DNA of 64,000 nucleotides from Eutreptiella sp. 'Long Island Sound 2002' (GCA_964036045.1 OZ038378.1:186781128-186845127); one strand, 5' to 3'. Numbered from the stretch's first letter, positions 47,905 through 58,719 are shown. The notes: generated by a model from the letters alone, not told the origin. Program-made: numbers and translations.

Positions 47905-49368
47905 AGAGCAAACCCTGGGGGGGGCTCGATAACAACACGCATGGCAGCGGGTACTCGGGACCCTCTTCTGAAGGGGGGGGGGTGTCACATCCTCACTTCA
48001 GTAAGTCACAGTAGAATAGGTATGATGTTGTATAAGCTCGTAGCACATGTATAGTATCAAGTATCAAGTATCAAGTCCCGGGTCCTGGCGGCGATTGTTC
48101 GGCATCCAAAGGACCCGTTAACCCATACCAGGCGCACCGGGTGCCGGCTGCTACGGTCACCACCACAGTGGCAGTGGCATACACGGCCAACATAGGCGAC
48201 ACACGACGACCGAGGTGGTCCCACAAGTCGAGAGCGACCACAAAGATCCATCAGGCTACCCCAAGCTTCCCAAGGCCCGCCGACTGGGGAGAGTCCCCAC
48301 GGGTCCTTCCTCGGGCGCACCATGTCCATATCCATACGACGCGAGTCCAGAGTGCCATAGTCGAACTCCTTAAGAACCCCAAATCTTAAGGGAACTCCTC
48401 CTGAAGGGATCGGGCATCAAGGCCGTCTTTTCCCTCGCCCTACTGCCACGAAGGCCATACATGAGGGAGTCCTCATGCAGTGTGGGCGGAGGCATCGACT
48501 CCTCAAACCACCAGTTTCCCAGGCAGACTGACCGAGGTCAGGAGCACCGGAGGCCGCCATCCGAATGCAAGTGCGTCTGCGAATCGGTAGGCTCACACTG
48601 GGACTGACAGTGGCGGACCGCTGGGAGTGTAGTCAGGCAACTGGGCTTCCCGCCTGGCGCCATCAGGATCTCCACACCTCACAGCGAATAGGGCAACACG
48701 GTATCACGGGCACTCAAACAGTAGAATATGTAATCAAGTACTGGTCCAGGCTGGACCGGGCTGTAAGAACATGTACACGGCGACTCAAGGTGCCTCTGTA
48801 TCCCGATTCGTGGTGAAAAACAGTCCATCCCTCAGCGATGGGCTGATGACACTTAACATACAGATGCACATATCCTGGAGGGCAGAAAAACAAGCAACAA
48901 TCTGGGTAAATAGGCGTGTAAACACGCTCTGGACAGAGCGCCAAACCACGCCACGGTCAGGATAAGGCAATGCAGGAGGGTGGACGGGAAAACGCCTGAG
49001 TTCAGGCCATATATAGTCAGCTGACCCACGTCGACTGGTCTGGATTCCGCAAGTGCCATGGAACCAGACCACACACCAAAAATTCGCAATGCCGATGACA
49101 GCGGCATCCGTTGCGCAACGACGTATGGGCTTCAAGGCCCCAAGAGCTCAGAAATATGAAGGTCAGTCGCCCTACCTGGTTTCCCAAGGATTCAGCAGGG
49201 GGGTGAGTGACGAATAGAAGAAGAGAGGGGCCATCCTCCTCTGGATTCAGCAGGGGGGGGTATATGGCCACTCTGTCACTGAAAGATGGAAGAGAGCAAG
49301 CAAGTAAGGGACGATTCGTCGGCCTCACCAGCGCTCATAACACATCAGGGGAGAGCTCAGGGCGCTGA
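47905..49368 (-). other. A2 3' untranslated region (~1.46 kb)
   Basis: Equivalent to 12249-13241 plus 38878-39326 of A1. It keeps the paired C-tract/TGCTGAATCC repeats (seen inverted near 49190-49205 and 49243-49260), the CATGAGG palindrome (48460-48477), and three 7-bp GTATCAA units at 48054-48074 where A1 has fewer. No frame is conserved with A1, so there is no evidence for an env-like gene. Confidence 0.75.
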
Positions 49369-52300
49369 TCAGGCACCCCTGGCTGCAATCGCCCGGGTGA
49401 GTGCTGCCAAGTCCGAAACGTGGATCTTGGTCTTGTGCTTGCGGATGTACTCCATGAAGGGAGTATTGACCAGCGGCACAAACGAGGAGACGGGTTCCCA
49501 GGTGTCGTGGGACGGCCCATAGCCTCGCCAACGAACCTTGAACTCCAGACCTCCGGGTGCCGAGGCCTTCGGACGCTGAGCCAGGATCTTCTCGACAGTA
49601 TAGTCGTCCTGCTCAGCATAGTCGTCGTCCGAATCGGCCTCATGTTTGGCGTAGTCCAGGGACACATGACGGCCACGGAGGTCGGGTTCCCGCACACGGA
49701 GTTGACTCTCGTGGCGCTCCCGGAACTGTCCGTGACCCACCTTGATGCGGTAGGTGTCCTCACCAATCCTGCGGACCACCTCGCCGGGTGTGAACCAGGT
49801 CTTGGTGCGGTGGGTGCCCATGGGGCGGGGTCTGATCACCCACACCGGGTCTCCCACCCTGAACTTCTGCGCTGTCGAGCTCGGGGCGGACTTCTGACGC
49901 TCAGCATGCTCCTTCTCAAGCTGCTGGCGGATGTCCCGCGCCGTTTGCTTTTGCCGCGCGAAGAACTCCTTGGCATCCATAGCCATGCCATCACCAGACA
50001 AGGGAAGTCCCCTACCCAGGGGGTCCCTGCCAAACAGAATCTGGTGAGGGGACAAACCGCCCGGAGTGGGGGTGTCATGATGGGCCTTCAGAGCAGGCCA
50101 CATCTCCTCGAACCAGTTCCGCCGTGGATTGGTGATGTGGATCTTGCGCAGCTTCTCGAACAGCTGCCGTCCAGCCACTTCAGCACGGCCGTTAGACCGG
50201 CTGAGATAGGCGACGCTCTTGGCATGACGTATCCCCATGAGGGAACACATAGCCTTGAACCAGCCACCAGTAAACTGGGGCCCTCGGTCACCGCAAATGG
50301 TGCGGGGGATGTCAAAGACGGTCAGCCAATGACGAATCATCATGACTGCCACTTCCTTGGCAAGCAACCCCTTTTTGCGTGCCGGAACGGCTACAACGTA
50401 GCCACTGTGGCGGTCCACACAGAGAACCACACAGTCAAAGGTCTCCTTGCCAATGTGCACTTCGGGCATGGAGAAGACGTCCATGGCCACACTCTCCATG
50501 GGCTGGTCAGGAACCGGGGTCCATTGGGGTTCCCCCTTGACGTTCCGGTTATCGGGATTGCAGGCCTGACAGACCGAGCAACCCTTCCTGACCTTCTTGA
50601 TGGCGGTGTAGAGAACGATATGGTCGATCTCGAACCGACGCTGCATGTCAAGAGCTTGCTTCTTGACCCCTGGGTGCAGCATGTGGTGGTGCCAAGCTTC
50701 ACACAGCTCGAGCACCCGGGACTCTGGTACTAGCAACTTACCATTCCGGTTGAGCTTGCCATCTTCCTCAGTCAGCCCCTTGGGCCACTTCTGCCCGTCA
50801 TCAGGGTCGGTCACAGCCCTATACTCGGCCGCAAAGGCCTCAGACTTGGCGTAATCGTCGGTCCAGTCGTCCTGGAGGCAAGACTCCGGGAAGAGGTGCT
50901 TGTCGGACTCAGTTCCCACAGGGGGTGCCAGCCCGGGCCTTCCGCCCGCGGCACCCACAGGGGCGAGTACACTGACTGTTCTGCTCACCCTCGAAGCGAG
51001 GGGGGCATCTGCAGCCATGACGACGAAGCATTTAGCACCCTCCTCCTCCATCAGGCGCTCCATTTCGATGATCCTCTTGGCTTCAGCGGTCTCAGCCTCA
51101 TCGCCATGGGCAGAGATGTCCTGCATGCCCTTGCTGGCGGGATAGGCCCAGCTACTGCGACAGTCCGCCACGGTGTTATCCTTTCGAGGAATATACACAA
51201 CCGTGAGGTCGAACTTGGCCAAGGTCTCATGCCATCTTGCCCGTCGGGAGGCGGGACCTGAGGGGGTGTCCACGTGCTCCTTGTGCCACGACTGCAGACT
51301 CTGATGGTCGGTGCAGACGGTGACGGGATGGAGGGCTATGTACCCAGCCCCCTTCCTGAGAGCCATGACGATGGCATACGCCTCCTTTTCACGGGGCGTC
51401 CACGTCCGTCTCTGGCCTTCCGCCAGGACTCGGCTCCAGAAGGCTACGGGCACGTGCCTCCCGTCGTCAAGCACTTGCTCCAACACAGCGCCAATGGCGT
51501 AGTCGGAAGCGTCGGTGCGCAGGACGAACCCTCGGTCGGGATCCACGAGGTGCAGACCCACTGCGGATAGCAGCGCCTGCTTCATCCCCTCAAAGGCACA
51601 GTCGGACTCAGGTGTCCTGACCAGAGCCTTCTTGGACCCCTTCTTCGTCTCCTCTCGGTTGCCCTTGAGCATGGTCGTCATGGGGGCTGCATACTCGGCA
51701 TACATTTTGATATACCCCGAGTAGTAATTGCAGAACCCCAGATACGCCCGTAGCTCAGAGACCGTTTTGGGCTTTTCCCAGTGCTCGATCGCAGCCACCT
51801 TGCCAGGTATGGGCTTTCGCTGCCCGTTCCCGACTACGTGGCCAGCGAAGACCACCTCGCTTACCGCAATGGTGGCCTTGTCACTGCTGCCCGTGAGTTT
51901 GTGCCGAACCAGAAGGTCCAGCACTCGAGTGACGTCCCTCTCGTGTGCCTCCAGGAGCTCCTCGTAGCTCATGCTGGGGTCCCCCGACGCGATGATCACG
52001 TCGTCCACGAAGGGGTCCGCACAGTCGCGCACCGGCTCAAGCAAGTTCTCCAGCATCCGCTGAAAAGCCGGATTGCCGTTGGTGACGCCCATGGGCATCA
52101 CCTTCCACTGGAGAGGTCCAAGTGGAGTGCTCATGGCTGTGCAGGCACGGGACTCTTCGGCGAGAGGCATCTGATGATAACCATGTTTCAGGTCAATCAC
52201 CGTGAAGATCCTCCGCCGGTGTTGCTTTTGCAGCATGTCCTCAATGAGGGGCAGCGTATAGCTGTCGTGCTGCGTTTGGGCGTTCAGGCCGCGGTAGTCG

Positions 52301-54390
52301 ACCACGAGCCGCCACTCACCGGCAACCTTCTTGGGGACGACGAAGCAGGGAGAGGCCCACTCAGAGTGGCACGTCTCAAGCCAGCCTCTCTGGATGAAGT
52401 CACGGAGGATCTTCTCCATGGCCTCTTTCCTCTCGCCCCTCAGGGCAAACTCCCGGTGGCGATACACACGGGGGTCCTGCTTCAGTCGTATCTTGGCCTC
52501 GCCATACGGTCCACGCACCGGTGGGGGAAACACAGGCTTACCGCTGAAGAAGGTGTCACCATACTTCTGCTTCAGCCTGGCCCTCAATGCCTGGATCTTG
52601 GGGCAGTCATCGGACTCCGCCTTGGCTTTTCCGGGCACTTGAACCACGGAGCTTACTTGAGGGGTAGCGACCCCGCTCGCTTTCGGCTCAGGTGGTCTTC
52701 CCAGGTGGCCCAAAGGGCCATCCCTGGTCTTGCCTCGGAACAGATCGCCGTAGGCGGGTGGGTTACCGCCAGGCGGCTCGTCTTGGCTGGACATGTGATC
52801 CAGCACCCTCTGTACGAAGGTATTCCCGTCATAGGAACCGGAGACGATTGAGTCCACTTCCCACCAGGCTTTGTCCTGGCCTTTGCCCTCACGCTGGTTC
52901 CCCCAGTCGTGAAAGGGCTGATCCATATACCCCTGAACCAGATCCCACTCCTCTTCAGTGAGGGGGTCTTCGGAGTCCGATTCTTCGATGTCAACAGGGG
53001 GAACCGCAAAGCATTGCCTCCAAGGCTCTGCTATGATACGGTTGACACACACGAAGTCCGTGGTGTCGGCCTGATCAAGGCCCCGATCCACATAGTGGAA
53101 TTCTGTTGGCCATCTCTGGGGTGGCATGGGCTGTCCCTTAGCGTCCTGATAGACACTCTCTCCAGCCGGTAGGACGACCTTGTTCAAAGTCATGTTGGTC
53201 AATGAGGCTACCCAATGTCGGGTACTTTCCTCCTTGGTGCATCCCATAGGAACAACCAGCACTGCCTTGGAGCGGTCCTTGCGAATCTTCGCTATCGCTC
53301 TTGGAATGTCCCAACGGGGGCAATGGATCCACATCAATCCCTGATGCGGACCCCAGTGCTTCTTCCACGCGGAGTCCTGGGCGCTCCAGTACTTCTCACA
53401 AACCCGAAGATGGGCGGAGGTTCCTGAAGAGAACGCATCCAGGGCCAGATCCGACGCTCCCAGGTCCGCGACCACTCGGTTCGCCACTTCCGGCCTTACG
53501 CCGTACTCCTGGTTCGCTGGCCCAGTGGGCTCAGTGTCCAGCGCGGCCACTTCGAGCTGATTGCGTTCGGGGTGGATCCATTGGCATTCCACATGGTGCT
53601 CAGGTGACGAAGACCACGAGAGCTGGTCGTCCTGATACAGGGTCATGGAAGCCTGGGCCGGGAGGACGCCGGAGTCCGTCTCCATCATGAAGTCGTACCC
53701 GACGATCATGTCCCAGTCCATCTCAGCCTCGTAGAAGCTACCGTGCAGGAGGATTTCCTTGCCGAGGTCTGGGCGGCTCAGCTCACGATGGTTCACGAAC
53801 TGCAGCCCAATGGCCGCTTCCTTTCGGCCTCCCACCATGTACTGGCCGTTCGCCACCTTCAGCCTGACAGGTTTCCGACTGTCAGTCAGACACTCTGGTG
53901 GAAGTAGGCCAGCCTTGACCAAGCTGACTTGAGCTCCCGTGTCGACCAACACGTCGAAAACCTTTTCCACTTCCCCGCATAGGGCACGGACCTTAAGATG
54001 CAACTGCCGCTCGCGACCGACACGGCGCACGGCGTGCAAACTCAGGATCTCCGGCCGTTCCAGAAGCTCAACAAGCGACTGGTGCAGGTCGTGGACAATG
54101 GGCTCAGGCTGCCCATCTGCAGCATCCAGCTGCGGTCCGGGTGATCCTCCGATACTCTCGGAAAGATCGTGTAGTACATCAAACACATTCTTGGTCGCGA
54201 AGGACGGACGGGTGCAAGGGTTCGTGCCTTCACTTGCCCTCACCCCGCCTCCGCGACTGGGCGCCGGACCGGGCCTTCCGCCCGCGGCAGTCCCCTTGTG
54301 CTTATCGACTCCCGACTGAGATGGTTCGGCGCTTCCCACGTCACCATCCTGCGACCGCCCTAGCTGGGGCCCTTGGCTGCAGGGGCTCCG
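49369..54390 (-). CDS. pol: A2 pol: protease-RT-RNase H-integrase-chromodomain (intact)
   Basis: The frame is open from the base after the gag TAG. There is no ATG near the start (the first possible non-ATG start is a GTG at 54339), so it must be made as Gag-Pol. Numbered from that GTG (1656 residues): protease DTGAQ at 133-137; RT with LDLKHGYHQMPL-type palm and FVDD at 777-780; RNase H TDAS near 940 and DHQS near 1010; integrase HHCC near 1215-1260; catalytic core MDVFSMPEV, GDRGPQF (Asp about 1351) and GRAEVAGRQ; chromodomain from about 1580 (EKILAQR, FKVRWRGYG, DTWEPVSSF). It would process Gag, copy the RNA and integrate the DNA, with the chromodomain guiding target choice. All catalytic residues looked for are present. 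Confidence 0.95.
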   Translation of the reverse strand, partial: RSPCSQGPQLGRSQDGDVGSAEPSQSGVDKHKGTAAGGRPGPAPSRGGGVRASEGTNPCTRPSFATKNVFDVLHDLSESIGGSPGPQLDAADGQPEPIVHDLHQSLVELLERPEILSLHAVRRVGRERQLHLKVRALCGEVEKVFDVLVDTGAQVSLVKAGLLPPECLTDSRKPVRLKVANGQYMVGGRKEAAIGLQFVNHRELSRPDLGKEILLHGSFYEAEMDWDMIVGYDFMMETDSGVLPAQASMTLYQDDQLSWSSSPEHHVECQWIHPERNQLEVAALDTEPTGPANQEYGVRPEVANRVVADLGASDLALDAFSSGTSAHLRVCEKYWSAQDSAWKKHWGPHQGLMWIHCPRWDIPRAIAKIRKDRSKAVLVVPMGCTKEESTRHWVASLTNMTLNKVVLPAGESVYQDAKGQPMPPQRWPTEFHYVDRGLDQADTTDFVCVNRIIAEPWRQCFAVPPVDIEESDSEDPLTEEEWDLVQGYMDQPFHDWGNQREGKGQDKAWWEVDSIVSGSYDGNTFVQRVLDHMSSQDEPPGGNPPAYGDLFRGKTRDGPLGHLGRPPEPKASGVATPQVSSVVQVPGKAKAESDDCPKIQALRARLKQKYGDTFFSGKPVFPPPVRGPYGEAKIRLKQDPRVYRHREFALRGERKEAMEKILRDFIQRGWLETCHSEWASPCFVVPKKVAGEWRLVVDYRGLNAQTQHDSYTLPLIEDMLQKQHRRRIFTVIDLKHGYHQMPLAEESRACTAMSTPLGPLQWKVMPMGVTNGNPAFQRMLENLLEPVRDCADPFVDDVIIASGDPSMSYEELLEAHERDVTRVLDLLVRHKLTGSSDKATIAVSEVVFAGHVVGNGQRKPIPGKVAAIEHWEKPKTVSELRAYLGFCNYYSGYIKMYAEYAAPMTTMLKGNREETKKGSKKALVRTPESDCAFEGMKQALLSAVGLHLVDPDRGFVLRTDASDYAIGAVLEQVLDDGRHVPVAFWSRVLAEGQRRTWTPREKEAYAIVMALRKGAGYIALHPVTVCTDHQSLQSWHKEHVDTPSGPASRRARWHETLAKFDLTVVYIPRKDNTVADCRSSWAYPASKGMQDISAHGDEAETAEAKRIIEMERLMEEEGAKCFVVMAADAPLASRVSRTVSVLAPVGAAGGRPGLAPPVGTESDKHLFPESCLQDDWTDDYAKSEAFAAEYRAVTDPDDGQKWPKGLTEEDGKLNRNGKLLVPESRVLELCEAWHHHMLHPGVKKQALDMQRRFEIDHIVLYTAIKKVRKGCSVCQACNPDNRNVKGEPQWTPVPDQPMESVAMDVFSMPEVHIGKETFDCVVLCVDRHSGYVVAVPARKKGLLAKEVAVMMIRHWLTVFDIPRTICGDRGPQFTGGWFKAMCSLMGIRHAKSVAYLSRSNGRAEVAGRQLFEKLRKIHITNPRRNWFEEMWPALKAHHDTPTPGGLSPHQILFGRDPLGRGLPLSGDGMAMDAKEFFARQKQTARDIRQQLEKEHAERQKSAPSSTAQKFRVGDPVWVIRPRPMGTHRTKTWFTPGEVVRRIGEDTYRIKVGHGQFRERHESQLRVREPDLRGRHVSLDYAKHEADSDDDYAEQDDYTVEKILAQRPKASAPGGLEFKVRWRGYGPSHDTWEPVSSFVPLVNTPFMEYIRKHKTKIHVSDLAALTRAIAARGA

Positions 54391-54393
54391 CTA
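54391..54393 (-). promoter_or_regulatory. Probable readthrough stop (TAG) between A2 gag and pol
   Basis: The only stop in about 3,100 codons of one frame. It is followed by C-GGAGCCCC, the octamer shared with family B, then GC-rich sequence. Confidence 0.7.
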
Positions 54394-57300
54394 GGGGGCG
54401 TCGGTTGTGGCAGAGGGGGTGTTCTCCTCGGCCTCAACGTCGTTGACGCCCTTCTTTCTTCCCCCTTTACCTCCTCCTTTACCCTTCTTGTCCTTGTCCT
54501 TGTTCTGGTCATTCTGGTTGTTCTCCTTGTTCTTGTTGTCCGACCTGGGGACCCAGTTCCGCTTGATCTCCTGGATCTCCTTGGCCAACTCGGTCCCCAC
54601 CGACGACATCAGCTTGGCCAGCTCGTCCTTGTCGACCTCCATTTTGGCTTCCCGGATACCCGCGGGCGCACGCTTCTTCGACCCGTGCGCCTTCTTGTAA
54701 GCCTCCGTGTCGGCCTTGTGGACGGGGCATGTTCGGTGGTCATGGTTGAAGCCTTTCTTCCTCCCATAACACACGAAACAGCCCTGAGGGTGAGCTCGTA
54801 TGAACACCCCAAAGGACAGCGGAGGGTCGCCAATGCGGCGAGGGTCCCTCTTCTCCTGCTTCCTCCAACCCTGCTGCAGGGGCTTCCAGTTTCCCGGCTT
54901 GCTCCCCGTGTTCAGGTTCTTGGCCACGAAGGCACAAACGGCCACCTCGGCGGGCTCATCGTCGTCGTCATCGTCGACGAGAGTCTCATCGCCGCCGGCT
55001 CCCGCTGGGTCCATGGCAGATTCCCCGCCAGGTCCCTCGCCAACGTAGTTGACGTCGCGGTCGCCGGGCCTCAACCCGCGGGTGTGGTGGAGGTTTCGGT
55101 ACTCCTTGAGTACTTCCTCGCCAACCCACTCCAGGATCTCGTCGCAGCTCATCCGCGCCGGGATGGGCTGCAGACGGATGGTCTGGCCGCTCAACTCACA
55201 ATCGTCAAGGCGCCACATCGCGGTCTTCTCGCGATCGCCCGAGACGGTGATGAGAAGAGCGTTCCGCAGGGAGTGCCGTTTGACATCCCGGGCCACGTTC
55301 TTCTTCGCCCAAGCCACCACGTTCGTATGATACTCTTTGGGGAGCATCATCTTGACCGTGTGGTTGGACTTGGCCCTCTTGGATTCCTCCTTGGTGACCC
55401 TCTTGATCCATGCTTCCGGTAGCATGGAGAGCAGGCGAGCCTGCTCGTCACCCTCGTTCCAATCCTCCACGTTGCGGCGGAAGAGGGTGTATTTCCCTCG
55501 GAAGTCACGCCATTCCCGTAGGCGGATCTCCCGTCCATCATGCTCAAGCTTGATGGACTTCCAGCGCTTGGCAGCCACCTGCGGAGCGTCCACCCGCTCC
55601 TGCTCGTTGAGCCACTTCTTGGCTTCCTTGAGGGTCTTGATTTTCCCCTCCTTGGTCGCCATGAAGTATAGCTCTCCGAGGACTTCCGGCAGGCGGTACC
55701 TGAACCGTTTGAAGACATACTTCTCCGCATCAGCGGGAGGCAGGTCTTCAGTGACGGTCAGCCCCCAATCGTCCAGCTTCTCCAAGAAGCGGTCGAGGTT
55801 GAGGGGGTTGCCGTCGTACATGGGGGGCTTGATGTCCTTCAAGTCTTCCCACACGGCGGCATCCGCGGCCTTAGAGACCATGAACGCCGGCGGCGAGGTC
55901 GACCCAGGTTCCCATCGGCCTCTCCCACGGACTCCCACGGCCGCCAGGTCCATCTCCTCCATGGAATCCCTGTGGCTACGCCGCGGTTCCTCCACGTACG
56001 CTGAACCGAAATGTTCACGCCGCACTACATCCATGTACGCATCCTCATCACGGCGCCGGCGGCTGCGTTCAGCGGCCTCCCGTCGTACACCACGCGGCGG
56101 GCTGATGTCGAACTCCTCCAGGTCCAGGTCCAGGTCCTCACCTTCGCCGACATCCCACTCCACGTCTCCTCTGGGGACCTCATCCCTGAGTCCACCATAA
56201 CGTCCTCCAGCCCTGGGGATTGGCGCCGGGGCTGGTGCCGGGCGTCGGGGGCGTACAGGCGTCCGCGGTGGGGCACGGCGGTTGTGGTAGTCCGCGCTGA
56301 GCCACTCATCGCGCCATTCCTCACTGCCACTGCCGGGCGGCACGCGCTCGTTGCGGCGGCCCGCGCTGTGGTGAGAGGGGGCGGTGAGAGAGGGGGCACT
56401 GGCGCTGGGGCGACTCCTGGGGGCTCCGCCGGGGGCGTGGGGTCTGCCTGGACCTGGTCCGGGTCCCCAGCCGTCGTCCGACGAGCCAGACTCCAGGGGT
56501 GGGTGGTCGCTGCCGACGCTCCCAGGGGCTTCCAGCGCATCCAGCCTCTCCTGCAGGCCGCTGACGACGTTGGTCAGCGACTTGGTCTCGGCCCTGGCGA
56601 TGTCCAGCTCATTCTGCGCGCGCGCGGCGACCCCGGAGATGCGAGCCATCTCGACCTTGCCCGTGTCTACCTCGCACTCGAGGGAAAAGACCCTCCTGCG
56701 GAGGTAGACAATCCACCGCCAGGTGGTATCTGGGTCGCCGTTCCCTGGTGGGTCGTCGGGGTCCCCAGGGGGTCCTCCAGGAGGGCCTCCGCCGGGTCCG
56801 CCCGGTCCAGGGGGTCCAACCCCGCCCGGTGGTCCGCCTCCAGGGGGTCCACTCGGTGTGCGTCCTCCAGGGGGTCCTGATGGTCCTCCGCCAGGGGGTC
56901 CCGGTGGGTCTCCGCCGGGTCGCCTCGGTGGGTCCGAGGATGGGCGCTTCCTCCTGATGCCGAAGTCCATGTCGTCATCCTCGCCCATGTCGCCCCACCT
57001 GGGCGTCTCGGTCTCGGAGGACTCCGAGCTCCGGTAGGGAGGAGGGAGATCCTCATCCTCACCTTCCGGTTCCATGGGGACGTCTCCGCCGCCTCCGCCC
57101 GTCCAAGCCACCACTTGGCGATGTCGACGGCCTCGTTCATCCCCGTCACTGGCGGTGAAGAAGGGGTCACTGTCGTGGGGGTGCCCACCCGCTGGCCTCC
57201 GCGGCCTCTCGGGGGTCTTCCCCTTGCCCTTCCTCCGTCGACGGGCGGTGGTGCCACCGCTCCCACTGCTGCCCGTGTCGGCCTCATCCAGCGCCATCCT

Positions 57301-58719
57301 GGAGGAGGCGTCCCCTTCGAAAAGCTTTCGAAGGGTCTCCACTCGTGATGCTCCCGGGGGAGTCGCGCGGCGGAGTTTGGCCTCTGCCTCCTCCATTGCG
57401 GCGGCGGTGGCTGCGGCAGCTCGCGCTTCGGCTTCCTCCCGGGCACGAGCCGCCTCGGCTTCCCGGGCCTGCTGCAGCCGCGCCTTCTGCGCTTCCAACG
57501 CTGCCAGCTCCGCCTCCGTCTTGGCCTTCTCCTCAGCGACCTTCCGTCGCGCGGCCTCGATGACTTCCTTCTTGGCGGCGTCCTCCTGGGCCTTAGCCGT
57601 CGCTTCGGCGTGGGCCCTTTCCTCCGCCTCCTTCTTTGCCCTCTCTTGGGCAAGCGCCTCTTCCAGCGCCTTCACCTCGGCCTCCTTGCAGGCAATGGCC
57701 TCCTGCGTCAGGCGGGCTTCCTCGTCGGCTGCCGCCAACTCACCGTTGACCTGGGCAGTCGCTGCCCCATGGGCGGCTACGGCCGTGAGTCCGGCCGCAA
57801 TGGCCGCCACGGCCTGGGCGTGGATGGCCATGCCATGCGCCCACTCCGCAGCCTCCTCCTGGGCGATGCCGACGGCGCCCTCTACGGCAGCGCTGTACTG
57901 CCTGGTCCGTTGCCGGGCAACCTGACGGTTGCAGGGCACCCCACAGGCGCGCTCACAGGCGCGCGCCACGTCCCCTTCGGGAGCGACGCTGCTGCTGGAG
58001 CTGGCCTGGTCGGCCGGCATCCTTCCGCGGTGGGCCGACTCCACGTCGCTGCTGCGGCCTGCTGGGGCCTGCCGGGCCCTCAGGAGCAGCGGACGGGGCT
58101 TGGCCTGGGTCTGCTTGGCGACTTGGATGTAGTCGCCAAGGGTGGTGGAGCCGGGGTGGTGACCACCATTGGCCCGTTGGGGACTGGGGGCTGGGGTTCC
58201 GCCCTTGGCGCCTTGGGCGGCTTCAGCGGCCAGGGTCTCCTGGTACTCCCGCCACCTCCGGTCCCGCTTCCTGTCCCCGGCGGACCGCTTCTCCGTCGGC
58301 GGAGACGCGCTGCTGCTGCCCTGCAGCCTGCGCTCGCTCCCCGGTTCCGGGAAGTTCTTCTCGATCACGTCCCACGGGGAGAAGTTGATCGAGGCGCCCG
58401 ACGGGTAGGCGTTGGGGTCCTCGTCCTCCTCAATCCCGTCGGGGCGCAGCCCTTCGCCGGGCCTGTCCGGCCGGGTCCACGTCCTCCAGCGCTTGCGGCA
58501 GAAGTGGTACTCGTACCCTTCCGCCCGCAGCCACTCCTCCACTGCCCGCAGGCGGTCCTCCCCCATGTCTTCCCGGAGCTCGAAGCTCCCGGGCATGCCG
58601 CCTTCGCACTGGGGATTGCTGTAGCGGTATTGCTGGTCCCACAGCAATCCCCGCAGCAGGCGCGCCACATGGGGGTGGGGCTGCGGCCACCTCCTACCCG
58701 CTTCTTGCCAATTCACCAT
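54391..58719 (-). CDS. gag: A2 gag (1442 aa, intact)
   Basis: Starts at an ATG in good context (GCCATGGTG; MVNWQEAG). The frame is open 14 codons further to a GTG, which I reject as start because A1 conserves this ATG. Layout: acidic/aromatic N-terminus; an Ala/Glu/Lys coiled coil at about 333-448; acidic and Pro-rich linker; a collagen-like Pro-Gly-Gly tract at about 587-660; second short helix; structural domain at about 965-1120 (YDGNPLNLDRFLEKLDDW), shared with B; zinc knuckle C-X2-C-X8-H-X4-C near 1313-1330; Lys/Asn-rich tail. It would form the particle and bind RNA. At 1442 residues it is several times longer than typical Ty3/gypsy Gags; the extra length is the coiled coil and low-complexity tracts. 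Confidence 0.92.
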   Translation of the reverse strand: MVNWQEAGRRWPQPHPHVARLLRGLLWDQQYRYSNPQCEGGMPGSFELREDMGEDRLRAVEEWLRAEGYEYHFCRKRWRTWTRPDRPGEGLRPDGIEEDEDPNAYPSGASINFSPWDVIEKNFPEPGSERRLQGSSSASPPTEKRSAGDRKRDRRWREYQETLAAEAAQGAKGGTPAPSPQRANGGHHPGSTTLGDYIQVAKQTQAKPRPLLLRARQAPAGRSSDVESAHRGRMPADQASSSSSVAPEGDVARACERACGVPCNRQVARQRTRQYSAAVEGAVGIAQEEAAEWAHGMAIHAQAVAAIAAGLTAVAAHGAATAQVNGELAAADEEARLTQEAIACKEAEVKALEEALAQERAKKEAEERAHAEATAKAQEDAAKKEVIEAARRKVAEEKAKTEAELAALEAQKARLQQAREAEAARAREEAEARAAAATAAAMEEAEAKLRRATPPGASRVETLRKLFEGDASSRMALDEADTGSSGSGGTTARRRRKGKGKTPERPRRPAGGHPHDSDPFFTASDGDERGRRHRQVVAWTGGGGGDVPMEPEGEDEDLPPPYRSSESSETETPRWGDMGEDDDMDFGIRRKRPSSDPPRRPGGDPPGPPGGGPSGPPGGRTPSGPPGGGPPGGVGPPGPGGPGGGPPGGPPGDPDDPPGNGDPDTTWRWIVYLRRRVFSLECEVDTGKVEMARISGVAARAQNELDIARAETKSLTNVVSGLQERLDALEAPGSVGSDHPPLESGSSDDGWGPGPGPGRPHAPGGAPRSRPSASAPSLTAPSHHSAGRRNERVPPGSGSEEWRDEWLSADYHNRRAPPRTPVRPRRPAPAPAPIPRAGGRYGGLRDEVPRGDVEWDVGEGEDLDLDLEEFDISPPRGVRREAAERSRRRRDEDAYMDVVRREHFGSAYVEEPRRSHRDSMEEMDLAAVGVRGRGRWEPGSTSPPAFMVSKAADAAVWEDLKDIKPPMYDGNPLNLDRFLEKLDDWGLTVTEDLPPADAEKYVFKRFRYRLPEVLGELYFMATKEGKIKTLKEAKKWLNEQERVDAPQVAAKRWKSIKLEHDGREIRLREWRDFRGKYTLFRRNVEDWNEGDEQARLLSMLPEAWIKRVTKEESKRAKSNHTVKMMLPKEYHTNVVAWAKKNVARDVKRHSLRNALLITVSGDREKTAMWRLDDCELSGQTIRLQPIPARMSCDEILEWVGEEVLKEYRNLHHTRGLRPGDRDVNYVGEGPGGESAMDPAGAGGDETLVDDDDDDEPAEVAVCAFVAKNLNTGSKPGNWKPLQQGWRKQEKRDPRRIGDPPLSFGVFIRAHPQGCFVCYGRKKGFNHDHRTCPVHKADTEAYKKAHGSKKRAPAGIREAKMEVDKDELAKLMSSVGTELAKEIQEIKRNWVPRSDNKNKENNQNDQNKDKDKKGKGGGKGGRKKGVNDVEAEENTPSATTDAP

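Noticed and set aside
54339-54341. GTG as an independent start of A2 pol
   Set aside because: The frame is open upstream to the gag TAG and no ATG is nearby. A Gag-Pol product through the stop explains it better in a eukaryote.
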